The position numbers and the translations under genes were made by a program. From Hyphomicrobiales bacterium (GTDB lineage Bacteria > Pseudomonadota > Alphaproteobacteria > Rhizobiales > Aestuariivirgaceae), in NCBI GenBank assembly GCA_016710435.1, contig JADJVV010000001.1:2502501-2566500 (forward strand): a stretch of DNA of 64,000 nucleotides, given 5' to 3'. The notes beneath the pieces were generated by a model. That model saw only the letters and a list, made by a program, of their open reading frames with translations, searched no databases and had not been told where the DNA came from. Below are positions 15,678 through 24,315 of the stretch, piece after piece (within the stretch, counting starts at the first letter, position 1; each line of letters starts with the position of its first letter).

Positions 15678-16277
15678 TCAGAAGGGGTTCCAGCGGGGCT
15701 TGGGCGAATACTTGAGATAGCCCACATTGGCGCCCAGCCGCGCCCCCACGCCCGTGCGGATCGGCGCCAGGATGATGTTGTCCTTCTGCTGGAAGTTCAC
15801 ACCCAGCCCGCCGATCAGGTAGGCCGCACCTTCCACGCCGCCGAAGCGCTCGTAAAGGTCGTCCGGCGAGGACGAGTTGTAGACCAGCGTCATGGTGCGC
15901 GAGCCGTTGCCGCCGAAATCAAAGCCCAGCGACGGACCCTGCCAGAAGATTTTCTGCTCGGTGCCGTTCTTGTAATAGATGGTGCCTTCGCCATAGCGCA
16001 GGCCGCCGACAAAGGCGCCAGCCGCTTCTTCACCGACAATATAGGCCGACGGCTCACCCTGGTTCTGGAACACGAACTCGATGGCCTGGCCCACGCCACG
16101 GCTTGTCTTGCCAAAGAACTGATGGCCACGGGTGACAAGCTCTTCCGTCGTGTAGGTCTCGTGCTGGCGGGGCCGCGACACAATGTTGGTGGTCTGGGCC
16201 TGGACGGCCGGGGCCACGACGGGTGTGACCAACGTGGCGGCGGCGAGGGCGGCAAAGCGGCGGCGGGTGAGGTTCAT
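15678..16277 (-). CDS. eipA: EipA-like periplasmic protein (DUF1134)
   Basis: 199 aa with a signal peptide (MNLTRRRFAALAAATLV, cleavage near VQA-Q; the twin Arg is suggestive of Tat or a strong basic n-region). The mature DUF1134 domain is well conserved: IEFVFQNQGEPSAYIVGEE, LRYGEGTIYYKNG, WQGPSLGFDFGGNGS and GLGVNFQQ. In Brucella, EipA supports cell-envelope integrity and its gene is activated by CtrA. Here two TTAAC half-sites and a GANTC site occur in the leader (16354-16389). GGGG lies 7 nt before the ATG. Its position near chpT and ctrA matches that role. Confidence 0.88.
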   Translation of the reverse strand: MNLTRRRFAALAAATLVTPVVAPAVQAQTTNIVSRPRQHETYTTEELVTRGHQFFGKTSRGVGQAIEFVFQNQGEPSAYIVGEEAAGAFVGGLRYGEGTIYYKNGTEQKIFWQGPSLGFDFGGNGSRTMTLVYNSSSPDDLYERFGGVEGAAYLIGGLGVNFQQKDNIILAPIRTGVGARLGANVGYLKYSPKPRWNPF

Positions 16278-16353
16278 GACAATTCCCCAAAAGTTCTGGC
16301 TGGCCTTCAACACCCCTGCCTTGGCGGAGGTGAGGCCGAATTCGGTCCTTTTG

Positions 16354-16389
16354 GAGTCTTAACGGCAAGGCCGTTTCCGCTTGGTTAAC
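16354..16389 (-). promoter_or_regulatory. Possible CtrA half-sites and a GANTC site upstream of eipA
   Basis: GAGTC (16354-16358) abuts a TTAAC half-site (16359-16363), and GTTAACCAA (minus strand, 16381-16389) lies 18 bases beyond. TTAACCA resembles the 8-mer form of the CtrA motif, but no full TTAA-N7-TTAAC is present. Confidence 0.35.
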
Positions 16390-16423
16390 AAAGCTGAAAT
16401 GACGGATTGCGGAAAATTGGGCG

Positions 16424-17212
16424 TCAGGCGGAGGCGATGAAGCCGGGATTGTCGAAGCCGCGCTGGCGTTTGCCATAAAGGAGCGGCGCCCCCGACGTAT
16501 CCACCACCTTGCCGCCCGCCGCTTCCAGCACGGCCTGTCCGGCGGCGGTATCCCATTCCATTGTGCGGCCAAAGCGCGGGTAAAGATCGGCCGAGCCACA
16601 GGCGACCTTGCAGAACTTGAGCGACGAACCGGCTGATATCAGCTTCGCCACCTTGATCTTCGAGAGGAATGCATCCGTCTCGGCATCACGGTGCGAGCGG
16701 CTGGCGATCACCACCAACCCCGCGGCAGGGGCAGGTCGCACGCGGCAGGCTTTCCACTCGGTCTCTTCCAGCGCGCTGTCGAGGTCAAACTCCGCATGGG
16801 CCGCAACACCATTCTCGCCCCAATAGAGGGCGCGCGTGGCGGGCGCAAAAACCACGCCCATGGCGGGCCGTCCGTCACGGATGCGCGCGATGTTCACGGT
16901 GAATTCGCCGTTGCGCGAGAGGAATTCCTTGGTGCCGTCCAGTGGATCAACGAGGAAGAAGTCTTCCGCCGTCACCGGCACCACGCCGGCGGCAGCCTGT
17001 TCTTCCGCCACCACGGGCACATCGGGAAAGGTTTCGTGCAACCCCGCGAGAATCACCCGCTCTGCCTTTTCATCGGCCTCGGTGACGGGCGACAGGTCGG
17101 CCTTGTCCCGCACCGCGAAATCGCTGGCATAGATCGACATGATTTCACGCGCGGCGTCACGGGCCAGCCGCAGAAGCACCAGCATGTCGAGAGAAGGAAG
17201 AAGGGAGGGCAT
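16424..17212 (-). CDS. cysQ: 3'(2'),5'-bisphosphate nucleotidase CysQ
   Basis: 262 aa of the inositol-monophosphatase fold. Metal-binding motifs are VVAEEQ, DPLDGTKEF (Asp, Asp and the following Gly-Thr) and, near the C-terminus, EWDTAAGQAVLEAAGG. CysQ removes the 3' phosphate from 3'-phosphoadenosine 5'-phosphate, a by-product of sulfate assimilation and sulfotransfer. DGTKEF rather than DGTxNF is the usual CysQ pattern. Two starts are possible (17212 and 17185), neither with a good ribosome site. It is transcribed away from chpT. Confidence 0.92.
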   Translation of the reverse strand: MPSLLPSLDMLVLLRLARDAAREIMSIYASDFAVRDKADLSPVTEADEKAERVILAGLHETFPDVPVVAEEQAAAGVVPVTAEDFFLVDPLDGTKEFLSRNGEFTVNIARIRDGRPAMGVVFAPATRALYWGENGVAAHAEFDLDSALEETEWKACRVRPAPAAGLVVIASRSHRDAETDAFLSKIKVAKLISAGSSLKFCKVACGSADLYPRFGRTMEWDTAAGQAVLEAAGGKVVDTSGAPLLYGKRQRGFDNPGFIASA

Positions 17213-17344
17213 GGGCAAGGGGCAATCGGTTTTGTGGACCGCTCTATGGGCTTCACACGGGCGCGCGTCAATGCGGCAAACCTTTGCCGGATTTGTTATA
17301 GGTTGGAGCCGAATCAGTCCGGCAACGACATCCCAGGGGCCTCC

Positions 17345-17980
17345 ATGACCGCCGATATTTCCCGCCTTTCCGACATCGATCTGGCCTCGCTGCTGTGCTC
17401 GCGCGTGTGCCACGACATCATCTCTCCGGTGGGCGCCATCGCCAACGGCCTCGAACTGATGGACGACCCCGACACCGATGCGGCCATGAAGGCAACGGCC
17501 CTCGACATGGTGCGCTCTTCCGCCAAGACGGCGACGGCGAAGCTGAAGTTCTGCCGCATCGCCTTCGGCGCCTCAGGCTCTGCCGGTGCCCACATCGACC
17601 TGGGCGAGGCCGGTGAAACCGCCCGCGCCTTCGTCGGCGACGAGAAGATCAAGCTGGATTGGCAGGCCCCGCGCGAAAACCGCCCGAAGGCCGAAGTGAA
17701 GCTGTTGCTCAACATGCTGCTGCTCGGCATGGCGGGCATTCCGCGCGGCGGATTGGTGACTGTCTCTGTCGATGGCCGCCGCTTCAAGGTCTCCGCCAAG
17801 GGCGAACGCGCCAAGGTTCCGCAGGCCATGGCCGACGTTCTTCTGGGCGTGACGCCGCTCGAAGCCATCGATGCCCGCCTGGTTCAGCCCTATTACACCC
17901 GCGTGATCGCCCAATCGGCCAACCTCGCCATCGACATGGTCTTGCAGGGTGAAGACACTGTGGTTGTAAGCGCCGGGTGA
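17345..17980 (+). CDS. chpT: Histidine phosphotransferase ChpT
   Basis: 211 aa. The dimerisation/phosphotransfer helix LLCSRVCHDIISPVGAIANG carries the phospho-accepting His23; the C-terminal part is a degenerate ATPase-like fold (GGLVTVSVDGRRFKVSAKG). ChpT takes phosphate from the hybrid kinase CckA and passes it to CtrA and CpdR, coupling cell-cycle kinase signals to DNA-binding and proteolysis. CtrA is encoded 7 kb downstream and SciP 17 kb downstream. AGGGG lies 5 nt before the ATG; a GAATC (GANTC) site is at 17311-17315. The closeness to eipA, cysQ and ctrA reflects a conserved Hyphomicrobiales arrangement. Confidence 0.95.
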   Translation: MTADISRLSDIDLASLLCSRVCHDIISPVGAIANGLELMDDPDTDAAMKATALDMVRSSAKTATAKLKFCRIAFGASGSAGAHIDLGEAGETARAFVGDEKIKLDWQAPRENRPKAEVKLLLNMLLLGMAGIPRGGLVTVSVDGRRFKVSAKGERAKVPQAMADVLLGVTPLEAIDARLVQPYYTRVIAQSANLAIDMVLQGEDTVVVSAG

Positions 17981-18119
17981 CCGGTACCTTTACAGGTTGA
18001 GTGAATCCGCCGTTTACCACGACTCCACCAACTTCTGATTACAGAAAACTTTACCGAGCCGATTAAGGCCGGGATGAAGTGCCCTCATGTACACAGACCT
18101 CAACTTAGGTGAGGTCTCT

Positions 18120-20861
18120 ATGGCAACGTTAACGGCACCCATTCTCGGCGGCACAGTGCGCGGCACGGCATCCGGCGATACAATTACAGGCAGTGCATTC
18201 CAAGATACGCTCTGGGGTTTCGGCGGCAACGACGTGTTGAACGGCGGTGCAGGCGACGACAACCTCAACGGCGACGGCGTCTACACGGTGAACGATGCGA
18301 TTGCCAACGAAGGCAAGGCGATCGCAGCCTACACGGGCACTGTCTCCAGCCCCACAGGCTTGCAACTCGCTTCCATGGGAATCTCAGGCCTCAGTTCCGC
18401 CTGGCGCATCCGCAACAGCACGGATTCGGCTGTCACGGTCGTCCTGCAAACGGCAACCAACGGCCCCACCGCGGTTTCGATGACGATCGTGGTTCCGGCC
18501 CATTCCGATTATTACGCCCTCAGTTCCAACCTCAGCACCCACAAGCTGACGGTGAACGGCACCCTGGTCGATACCAAGAGCAGCGGCAACTCGCTGTTCA
18601 ACGTGGGCGATGCGGTGGCCAACCAGTCGGAAGGCAACGACACTGTCTATGGTGGCGGCGGCAACGACAAGATCAACGGCAACGGCGGCAACGACTCGCT
18701 CTTCGGCGATGGCGGCAACGACACCATCGACGGCGGCACGGGCAACGACACCATTGACGGCGGCGACAACACCGACACGATCTTCGGCGGCGCCGGCAAC
18801 GACGTCCTGACGGGCGGCCTCGGCGACGACAAGCTTTTTGGCGATGCGGGCGATGATACGTTCCTCGCCGAATGGTCGACAAATCACGACGAATATGATG
18901 GCGGCGACGGCATCGACACCTTCAAGGCCGACGGCACGGAAGTGCAGGGTTATGCCCAGGAAATCGACCTGGCCACCGGCACCAACAACTGGAACGACAA
19001 GTTCGTCTCCATCGAGAATCTCATCGGCGGAACCAACAACGACAAGTTCTGGGGCACCGATGGCGCCAACAGCTTCTGGGGCCGCGATGGCAACGACCTG
19101 CTCGATGGCCGCGGTGGCGACGACAAGCTCTACGGCGAAAACGGCGATGACACGCTCATCGGTGGTGCAGGCAACGATCTGCTCGACGGCGGCGCGGGAA
19201 CCGACACGCTCTCAGGCGGTGACGGAACGGATACGCTTTCGGGCGGTGACGGAAATGACACGCTGAATGGCGACGCCGGAAACGACACGCTGAACGGCGA
19301 TGCAGGCGATGACACACTGAAGGGCGGCGCTGGCGCCGACATTCTCAACGGCGGCATCGGTGCCGACGCACTGTCGGGTGGCGATGACAGCGACACGCTC
19401 AACGGCGGTGACGGCAATGACTCGCTCAAGGGCGACGCCGGAAACGATACGCTGAACGGCAATGCTGGCGACGACACGCTCGACGGCGGCATTGGTGACG
19501 ACATGCTGGACGGCAGCGCGGGCAACGACACGCTCGACGGTGGCCTCGGCAATGATACGCTCAAGGGCGGCGACGGCAACGACGTGCTGAACGGCGGCGA
19601 CGGCGACGACATCCTCTCCGGCGGCATCGGCCTTGACTCACTCTTCGGCGGCGCAGGCGACGACAAGCTCGACACCGGCGATGGCGATGATCTGCTCGAC
19701 GGTGGCGCAGGCAACGACACGCTGCAGGCCGGCAACGGCAACGACACTCTCCTCGGCGGTGACGGCCTCGACAGCCTGAACGGCGGTGCCGGCAACGACA
19801 CGCTCTGGGGCGGCGCAGGTGACGACGTGCTCGCCGGTTCTGACGGCAACGACGTGCTGAACGGCGATGACGGCGTGGACAAGCTGACGGGCGATGCCGG
19901 CGACGACACCCTGAATGGTGGCGCGGGCGCGGATACGCTCGACGGCGGCATCGGCAACGACAAGCTCTATGGCGGCGCCGACAACGACGTGCTGATCGGT
20001 GGCGAAGGCAACGATACCGTCGATGGCGGCACGGGCAACGACCGCATCACCGGCGGTGCCGGTGCGGATGTGATCATTGGCGGCGACGGCGTTGATACCG
20101 CCGACTACCGCAAGTCGGACGTGGGCGTGACGGTGAGCCTGCTCACCAACACGGGCCTGAATGGTGATGCCCAGGGCGATACGCTCTCCGGCATCGAAAA
20201 CCTCTCGGGCTCAGCCTTCGATGACGTGCTGACGGGCGACAACGGCGCAAACCGCATCACCGGCATGTCCGGTGAAGACAAGATCTACGGCATGGGCGGC
20301 AACGATTACATCGCCACCGGTGGCGGTTACGATTATGTTGATGGCGGCGACGGCATTGACACCGTGACCTACGAAGACTCGTGGGACCGCGTTGTCATCA
20401 ACCTCACCACGGGCAAGAACCAATATGGCGAGGCGTCGCGCGACGTGCTCGTCAATGTCGAGAACATCGTCGGCTCCGAGTTCAACGACTCGATCACCGG
20501 CGACGCCGGCGCCAACCGCCTGACAGGCGGTGCGGGCGACGACATGCTGAACGGCATGGCGGGCATTGACTATCTCTATGGCGGCGAAGGCAACGACACC
20601 ATGACAGGCGGCACCGAAGCCGACGTGTTCGTGTTCGAAGGCAACACCGGCAACGATGTCATCACCGACTTCTGGGCCGGCACCGGCCGCACCGATCGCA
20701 TCTGGCTCAAGGACATGGACGTAAGCAGCCTGGCCGACACCGACTGGAGCATCGCCGACAGCGCCGCAGGCGTGGTGATCACCGTGGCGGGCCACGGCAC
20801 GCTCACGCTCGCAGGCGTGCACGTCAACCAGCTCAGCGCGGACGACTTCATCTTCGGGTAA
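18120..20861 (+). CDS. Large RTX calcium-binding protein, putative type I secretion substrate
   Basis: 913 aa. GTGAGG lies 5 nt before ATG 18120, so the upstream ATG at 18087 is not used here. Residues about 10-45 hold two RTX repeats, about 50-165 a distinct beta-rich module (WRIRNSTDSAVTVVLQ), and the rest is dominated by more than 40 GGxGxDxLx nonapeptides forming calcium-filled beta-rolls, with short non-repeat insertions such as VDTADYRKSDVGVTVSLL. The C-terminal 60 residues (VFVFEGNTGNDVITDF to DDFIFG) are typical of uncleaved type I signals. No catalytic domain is recognisable: probably a surface or matrix/adhesion protein. No T1SS genes are nearby. Confidence 0.9.
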   Translation: MATLTAPILGGTVRGTASGDTITGSAFQDTLWGFGGNDVLNGGAGDDNLNGDGVYTVNDAIANEGKAIAAYTGTVSSPTGLQLASMGISGLSSAWRIRNSTDSAVTVVLQTATNGPTAVSMTIVVPAHSDYYALSSNLSTHKLTVNGTLVDTKSSGNSLFNVGDAVANQSEGNDTVYGGGGNDKINGNGGNDSLFGDGGNDTIDGGTGNDTIDGGDNTDTIFGGAGNDVLTGGLGDDKLFGDAGDDTFLAEWSTNHDEYDGGDGIDTFKADGTEVQGYAQEIDLATGTNNWNDKFVSIENLIGGTNNDKFWGTDGANSFWGRDGNDLLDGRGGDDKLYGENGDDTLIGGAGNDLLDGGAGTDTLSGGDGTDTLSGGDGNDTLNGDAGNDTLNGDAGDDTLKGGAGADILNGGIGADALSGGDDSDTLNGGDGNDSLKGDAGNDTLNGNAGDDTLDGGIGDDMLDGSAGNDTLDGGLGNDTLKGGDGNDVLNGGDGDDILSGGIGLDSLFGGAGDDKLDTGDGDDLLDGGAGNDTLQAGNGNDTLLGGDGLDSLNGGAGNDTLWGGAGDDVLAGSDGNDVLNGDDGVDKLTGDAGDDTLNGGAGADTLDGGIGNDKLYGGADNDVLIGGEGNDTVDGGTGNDRITGGAGADVIIGGDGVDTADYRKSDVGVTVSLLTNTGLNGDAQGDTLSGIENLSGSAFDDVLTGDNGANRITGMSGEDKIYGMGGNDYIATGGGYDYVDGGDGIDTVTYEDSWDRVVINLTTGKNQYGEASRDVLVNVENIVGSEFNDSITGDAGANRLTGGAGDDMLNGMAGIDYLYGGEGNDTMTGGTEADVFVFEGNTGNDVITDFWAGTGRTDRIWLKDMDVSSLADTDWSIADSAAGVVITVAGHGTLTLAGVHVNQLSADDFIFG

Positions 20862-20892
20862 CGCCCGGAAACAGAGCAAGCGAGCGTAACTC

Positions 20893-20921
20893 AAAGGCAC
20901 TCCTCCGGGAGTGCCTTTTTT
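20893..20921 (+). terminator. Intrinsic terminator after the first RTX gene
   Basis: Eleven-bp perfect arms (20893-20903 and 20908-20918), a TCCG loop and a T tract at 20916-20921, 30 bases beyond the stop codon. Confidence 0.93.
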
Positions 20922-20968
20922 ATTGCGCCAAGGGCAACACGGTTCCGGCTTGCCCGTAAACATATCAT

Positions 20969-20985
20969 GTTATATAACGCGTTAT
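20969..20985. promoter_or_regulatory. Overlapping palindromes upstream of the MarR gene
   Basis: GTTATATAAC (20969-20978) overlaps ATAACGCGTTAT (20974-20985), both perfect palindromes, 16 bases before the MarR start. MarR dimers bind such AT-rich palindromes, so this is a likely autoregulatory operator. Confidence 0.6.
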
Positions 20986-21001
20986 GCGAAGGAATATGCC
21001 G

Positions 21002-21487
21002 ATGCACGACTTTGTCTCCGAACTGGGTTTCGTGGCGCTGGGTACGCGCCTGCGCCGCTTGGGCGAGCGCCTGCAGGCAGATGTGCAGGACATCCTGACG
21101 GCGCTGGACGTGAACATTCCTGCCTCGCAACTGCCGATGCTGGCCATGCTGCACGCCCGTAGCCCGGTGGGCATCTCCGCCCTCGCGGGGGGCCTGGGCG
21201 TTTCGCAACCCGCCGCCACCCGCATGGTAGGCCTTCTCGCAAGGGCAGGGCTGGCCAGGGTGACTGTGACGGAGGGCGACCAGCGCGGCCGCAGCGTGGT
21301 GCTCACCGCCAGGGGCCGCCAGAAGATCGGGAGGGTGATGGCAGATGTGGCGCCCGTCATCGGCCGCAGCCTGCAGGCGATGGCCCACCAGGCAAACGGC
21401 AACCTGCTGCAGCAACTCGCCGCCTTCGAGACAGCACTCGATCAGCAAACACTCGCACAGCGTTTTACAGCTGGGAGGAAGACATGA
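21002..21487 (+). CDS. MarR family transcriptional regulator
   Basis: 161 aa from ATG 21002, which has AAGGA 9 nt upstream; the ATGs at 20984 and 20996 are worse placed. The winged HTH is visible as ISALAGGLGVSQPAATRMVGLL with the wing VTVTEGDQRGRSVVLTARGR. Its gene overlaps the GNAT gene by ATGA, so the two are coupled and the regulator likely controls itself and the acetyltransferase. The pair sits between two RTX genes; whether it regulates them is unknown. Overlapping palindromes in the leader fit autoregulation. Confidence 0.9.
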   Translation: MHDFVSELGFVALGTRLRRLGERLQADVQDILTALDVNIPASQLPMLAMLHARSPVGISALAGGLGVSQPAATRMVGLLARAGLARVTVTEGDQRGRSVVLTARGRQKIGRVMADVAPVIGRSLQAMAHQANGNLLQQLAAFETALDQQTLAQRFTAGRKT

Positions 21488-22164
21488 CCCATGATCGCCT
21501 CGACCGCGCGGTCTGGCACGCGCTCATCGGCCGTCAGGCCTCTCTCGCCCGAAGGCACGGAAAGGCGATGCGGTATGCCGACGACGTCGGTCTGTTCGCC
21601 GCCATGGAGGAGGATATACCCGAGGCCCGCCGCGATCTCGTTTCACTCATTCTTCCCGGTGGTCAGATCGTGCTCCTGCAGCCAGGCCCGCATGTGGTGC
21701 CGGAGGGAACGGGAGCCGTGCTCCTTACGGAAGGGGTGCAGATGGTGCTGGAGAAACACGTCCCGGCGCCGATCATTTCCGGTGCAGTTGAACTGGGCGA
21801 TGCCGACGCAGCCGAGATGCTGGACTTGGCGCAGCTCACGAAACCAGGGCCCTTCCTGCCGCGCACTCATGTGCTGGGGACCTTTTACGGCGTGCGGGAG
21901 CAGGGCAGGCTGGTGGCGATGGCGGGTGAGCGCATCCGCCTCGACGGCTACAGCGAAGTGAGCGGCGTCTGCACCCACCCCGATCATCGCGGCAAAGGCT
22001 ACGCCCGCATGCTCTCGCACATCGTCGCGAGGCAAATTCTGGCGCGGGGTGAAACGCCCTTCCTGCACGCCTTCGCCAACAACACGACGGCGATCGCGCT
22101 TTACGAGTCGCTCGGCTTTCGGACGCGGAGCATCGTCAGTGTGACGATCCTGAAAAAGACCTGA
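21484..22164 (+). CDS. GNAT family N-acetyltransferase (FR47-like)
   Basis: 226 aa. The C-terminal half is a GNAT fold with the acetyl-CoA motif GVCTHPDHRGKGYARML (residues about 160-176) and the FxN/YESLGF end (HAFANNTTAIALYESLGF). The N-terminal 100 residues resemble the extra domain of FR47-type acetyltransferases. The substrate is unknown; partners with MarR regulators often detoxify an amine or antibiotic. Start ATG overlaps the MarR stop. Confidence 0.87.
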   Translation: MTHDRLDRAVWHALIGRQASLARRHGKAMRYADDVGLFAAMEEDIPEARRDLVSLILPGGQIVLLQPGPHVVPEGTGAVLLTEGVQMVLEKHVPAPIISGAVELGDADAAEMLDLAQLTKPGPFLPRTHVLGTFYGVREQGRLVAMAGERIRLDGYSEVSGVCTHPDHRGKGYARMLSHIVARQILARGETPFLHAFANNTTAIALYESLGFRTRSIVSVTILKKT

Positions 22165-22386
22165 AAAGGAACTGATTCGTCGGCTCATCCTCCAGAGTTG
22201 CACTCCGCGCGGAAATCCGGAGAAACAACTTTTACGAGAATTATTTTCTACCCTGAGGCTGGCCGATGATTGGAAAATCCCGTTCCATTTCAACCGGCAA
22301 AAAACCTGAACACTACCGAAGCAATTTATATGAATGGCAAAAACAAGTGTAAGTTGACATTGAAGTACCTTCTGTAGTTGTATTTG

Positions 22387-22402
22387 TTAACGAACTGTTA
22401 AC
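22387..22402 (+). promoter_or_regulatory. CtrA binding site upstream of the second RTX gene
   Basis: TTAA (22387-22390), seven bases (22391-22397) and TTAAC (22398-22402) match the full CtrA consensus TTAA-N7-TTAAC exactly, 30 bases before the start of the RTX gene. Since ctrA itself is in the window, direct control by phosphorylated CtrA is likely. The rest of 22165-22431 is AT-rich and shows no gene. Confidence 0.82.
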
Positions 22403-22431
22403 AAGGGGCTGTTGCTCCTGAAGGGTACAAA

Positions 22432-24231
22432 ATGGCTACAAACCTGCAAGCTGGCGACATCTCCATCCTCGGCTACAACTCATCGGATCCGGACAACTTT
22501 GCCTTCGTCTCGATGGTGTGGATCCAGGCCGGCACGCAGATCAAGTTCACCGACAACGGCTGGAACGGAACGGCGTTCCTCGCCGCCGGCGAGGGCATCC
22601 TCACCTGGACGGCGCCCGCCGACATCGCGCCCGGCACGGTGATCAATTATGCCGCCAGCCCGGCCCAGTTTGTCATGACCGGCAGCTTCAGCCTGGCCAC
22701 CGCCGGAGACCAGATCATCGCCTATACCGGCGCCGAAGCGACCCCGAATTTCCTCTATGCCGTGCATACGAATGGCGCGAACTGGGGTGCGAGCGCGGTC
22801 AACGCCCAGCAGTCCGTCCTGCCGTCGCCGCTGGTGAATGACGTGACGGCCATGTCGGTCGGTGCCTTCAACAACGTTGCCTACACGGGCGCCACGACCT
22901 CCGGCACCATCACCGCCATGAAGGCTGCGATCAACGCCGTCGCCAACTGGGGCGGCAACGCCGCCCCCTACACCCAGGCCACCGCCAACATGGCTGTCAG
23001 CGCTGCTGCCGTCACGGGCGGAGCAGGCGCCGACACCCTCTCCACGAGCGGCGCGGGCGGCCGCGTGGCGGACGTGAACGCCTATGATGGCGGCGGCGGA
23101 ATCGACACGGTTGACTACTCGACCTCCATCAACGCACTCACCCTGAACCTGTCGGACGCGACAGGCCTGTCGAACACCCAGGCTGCCTATCACGACACGT
23201 TTGCCAACGTGGAGCGCTTCAAGCTGACGGCCTTCAATGACACGTTCATCGGTTCCGCCGGCAATGACATCGTGCTCGATGCCGGCGGCGCTGACAGCTA
23301 CAGCGGCGGCGCGGGATCTGACGAAGTGAGCTACGAGGATGCAACCGCTGCCGTCACCATCAACCGGACAGTGGCCTCGGGCGCATCCAACACCGGCTGG
23401 GCGCTGAACGATACCTACACGTCCATCGAGAAATTCCGCCTTTCGGCCCACAACGATACGTTCATCGGTGCCAATACGGTTGGAACCACCAACTGGGCTT
23501 CGGGCATGAACGGCAATGACACCTTCACCTCCGGCGGCGCAGGCACCATCAACCAGTTCTGGGGCGGCGATGGCAACGACAGCGTAACGGGCAGCGCCGG
23601 CACCACCAACTTACGCGCGGGAAATGGCGATGACACGTTGACCGGCGGCAGCGGCCGCGACACCGTCTATGGTGACGCAGGAGCCGACACGCTGAACGGC
23701 AACGGCGGCATGGACTACCTCCGCGGCGGCGCCAATGACGACATCCTGAACGGTGGCATCGGCAACGACACCCTCTATGGCGATGACGGCGTCGATGAGC
23801 TGAACGGCGGCGATGGTGAGGACATTCTTCACGGCGGCACCGGCATCGACACCATCCATGGCGACGCCGGCAACGACAAGATTTACGGCGAAGGCGATGC
23901 CGATCTCATCACCGGCGGCGACGGCAACGACACCATCCGCGCCGGTGCGGGCGACGACGTGATCTCTGGCGGCAATGGCAACGACGTGATGTACGGCGAG
24001 GCGGGCGGCGACACCTTCCAGTTCACGGCGGGTGAAACGGGCGCCGACTACATCTATGATTTCCAGACGGGCGTGGACGTGATGCAATTCGCCGGCCTCA
24101 CCGCGGGCGACGTGACCGGCATCACCAACGCCTACGGCAACGCCGTGATCGACTGGGGCAGCGCGGGCGCCAGCATCATCGTGCGCGGCGTGACGTGGGA
24201 TGCGATCCAGGCCGACTTCGTGTTCGTCTGA
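22432..24231 (+). CDS. RTX calcium-binding protein, CtrA-linked, putative type I secretion substrate
   Basis: 599 aa; GAAGGG lies 6 nt before the ATG. Residues about 5-130 form a domain seen at the N-terminus of many RTX proteins (AGDISILGYNSSDPDNFAFV, FTDNGWNGTAF), resembling a beta-sandwich surface module. Two related segments follow (about 225-285 and 300-360; VDYSTS...ERFKLTAFNDTF and VSYEDA...EKFRLSAHNDTF), then about ten GGxGxDxLx repeats and a C-terminal segment (FQFTAGETGADYIYDF to ADFVFV) typical of type I exported proteins. No protease or lipase motif is seen. The promoter carries a perfect CtrA box, suggesting cell-cycle-timed expression of a surface protein. Confidence 0.9.
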   Translation: MATNLQAGDISILGYNSSDPDNFAFVSMVWIQAGTQIKFTDNGWNGTAFLAAGEGILTWTAPADIAPGTVINYAASPAQFVMTGSFSLATAGDQIIAYTGAEATPNFLYAVHTNGANWGASAVNAQQSVLPSPLVNDVTAMSVGAFNNVAYTGATTSGTITAMKAAINAVANWGGNAAPYTQATANMAVSAAAVTGGAGADTLSTSGAGGRVADVNAYDGGGGIDTVDYSTSINALTLNLSDATGLSNTQAAYHDTFANVERFKLTAFNDTFIGSAGNDIVLDAGGADSYSGGAGSDEVSYEDATAAVTINRTVASGASNTGWALNDTYTSIEKFRLSAHNDTFIGANTVGTTNWASGMNGNDTFTSGGAGTINQFWGGDGNDSVTGSAGTTNLRAGNGDDTLTGGSGRDTVYGDAGADTLNGNGGMDYLRGGANDDILNGGIGNDTLYGDDGVDELNGGDGEDILHGGTGIDTIHGDAGNDKIYGEGDADLITGGDGNDTIRAGAGDDVISGGNGNDVMYGEAGGDTFQFTAGETGADYIYDFQTGVDVMQFAGLTAGDVTGITNAYGNAVIDWGSAGASIIVRGVTWDAIQADFVFV

Positions 24232-24255
24232 TTGGGCCCACCCTCAACATTACAG

Positions 24256-24285
24256 AAGGCACCCTTTGCAGGGTGCCTTTCTTTT
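24256..24285 (+). terminator. Intrinsic terminator after the second RTX gene
   Basis: Ten-bp arms (24256-24265 and 24270-24279) with loop TTGC, followed by TCTTTT. It starts 25 bases after the stop codon. Confidence 0.93.
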
Positions 24286-24315
24286 GGGGCAGGGCCGCCC
24301 GAGAGATGGGCTCCC

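Noticed and set aside
18384..19963. Long minus-strand frames rich in Pro/Ser or Val/Ala across the RTX repeats
   Set aside because: They are mirror frames of the GGxGxDxLx repeat codons; composition is biased and no family is recognisable.
18650..20100. Tandem DNA repeats that could look like a CRISPR array
   Set aside because: The 27-base periodicity is that of a nonapeptide repeat inside an intact coding frame; there are no unique spacers between identical repeats.
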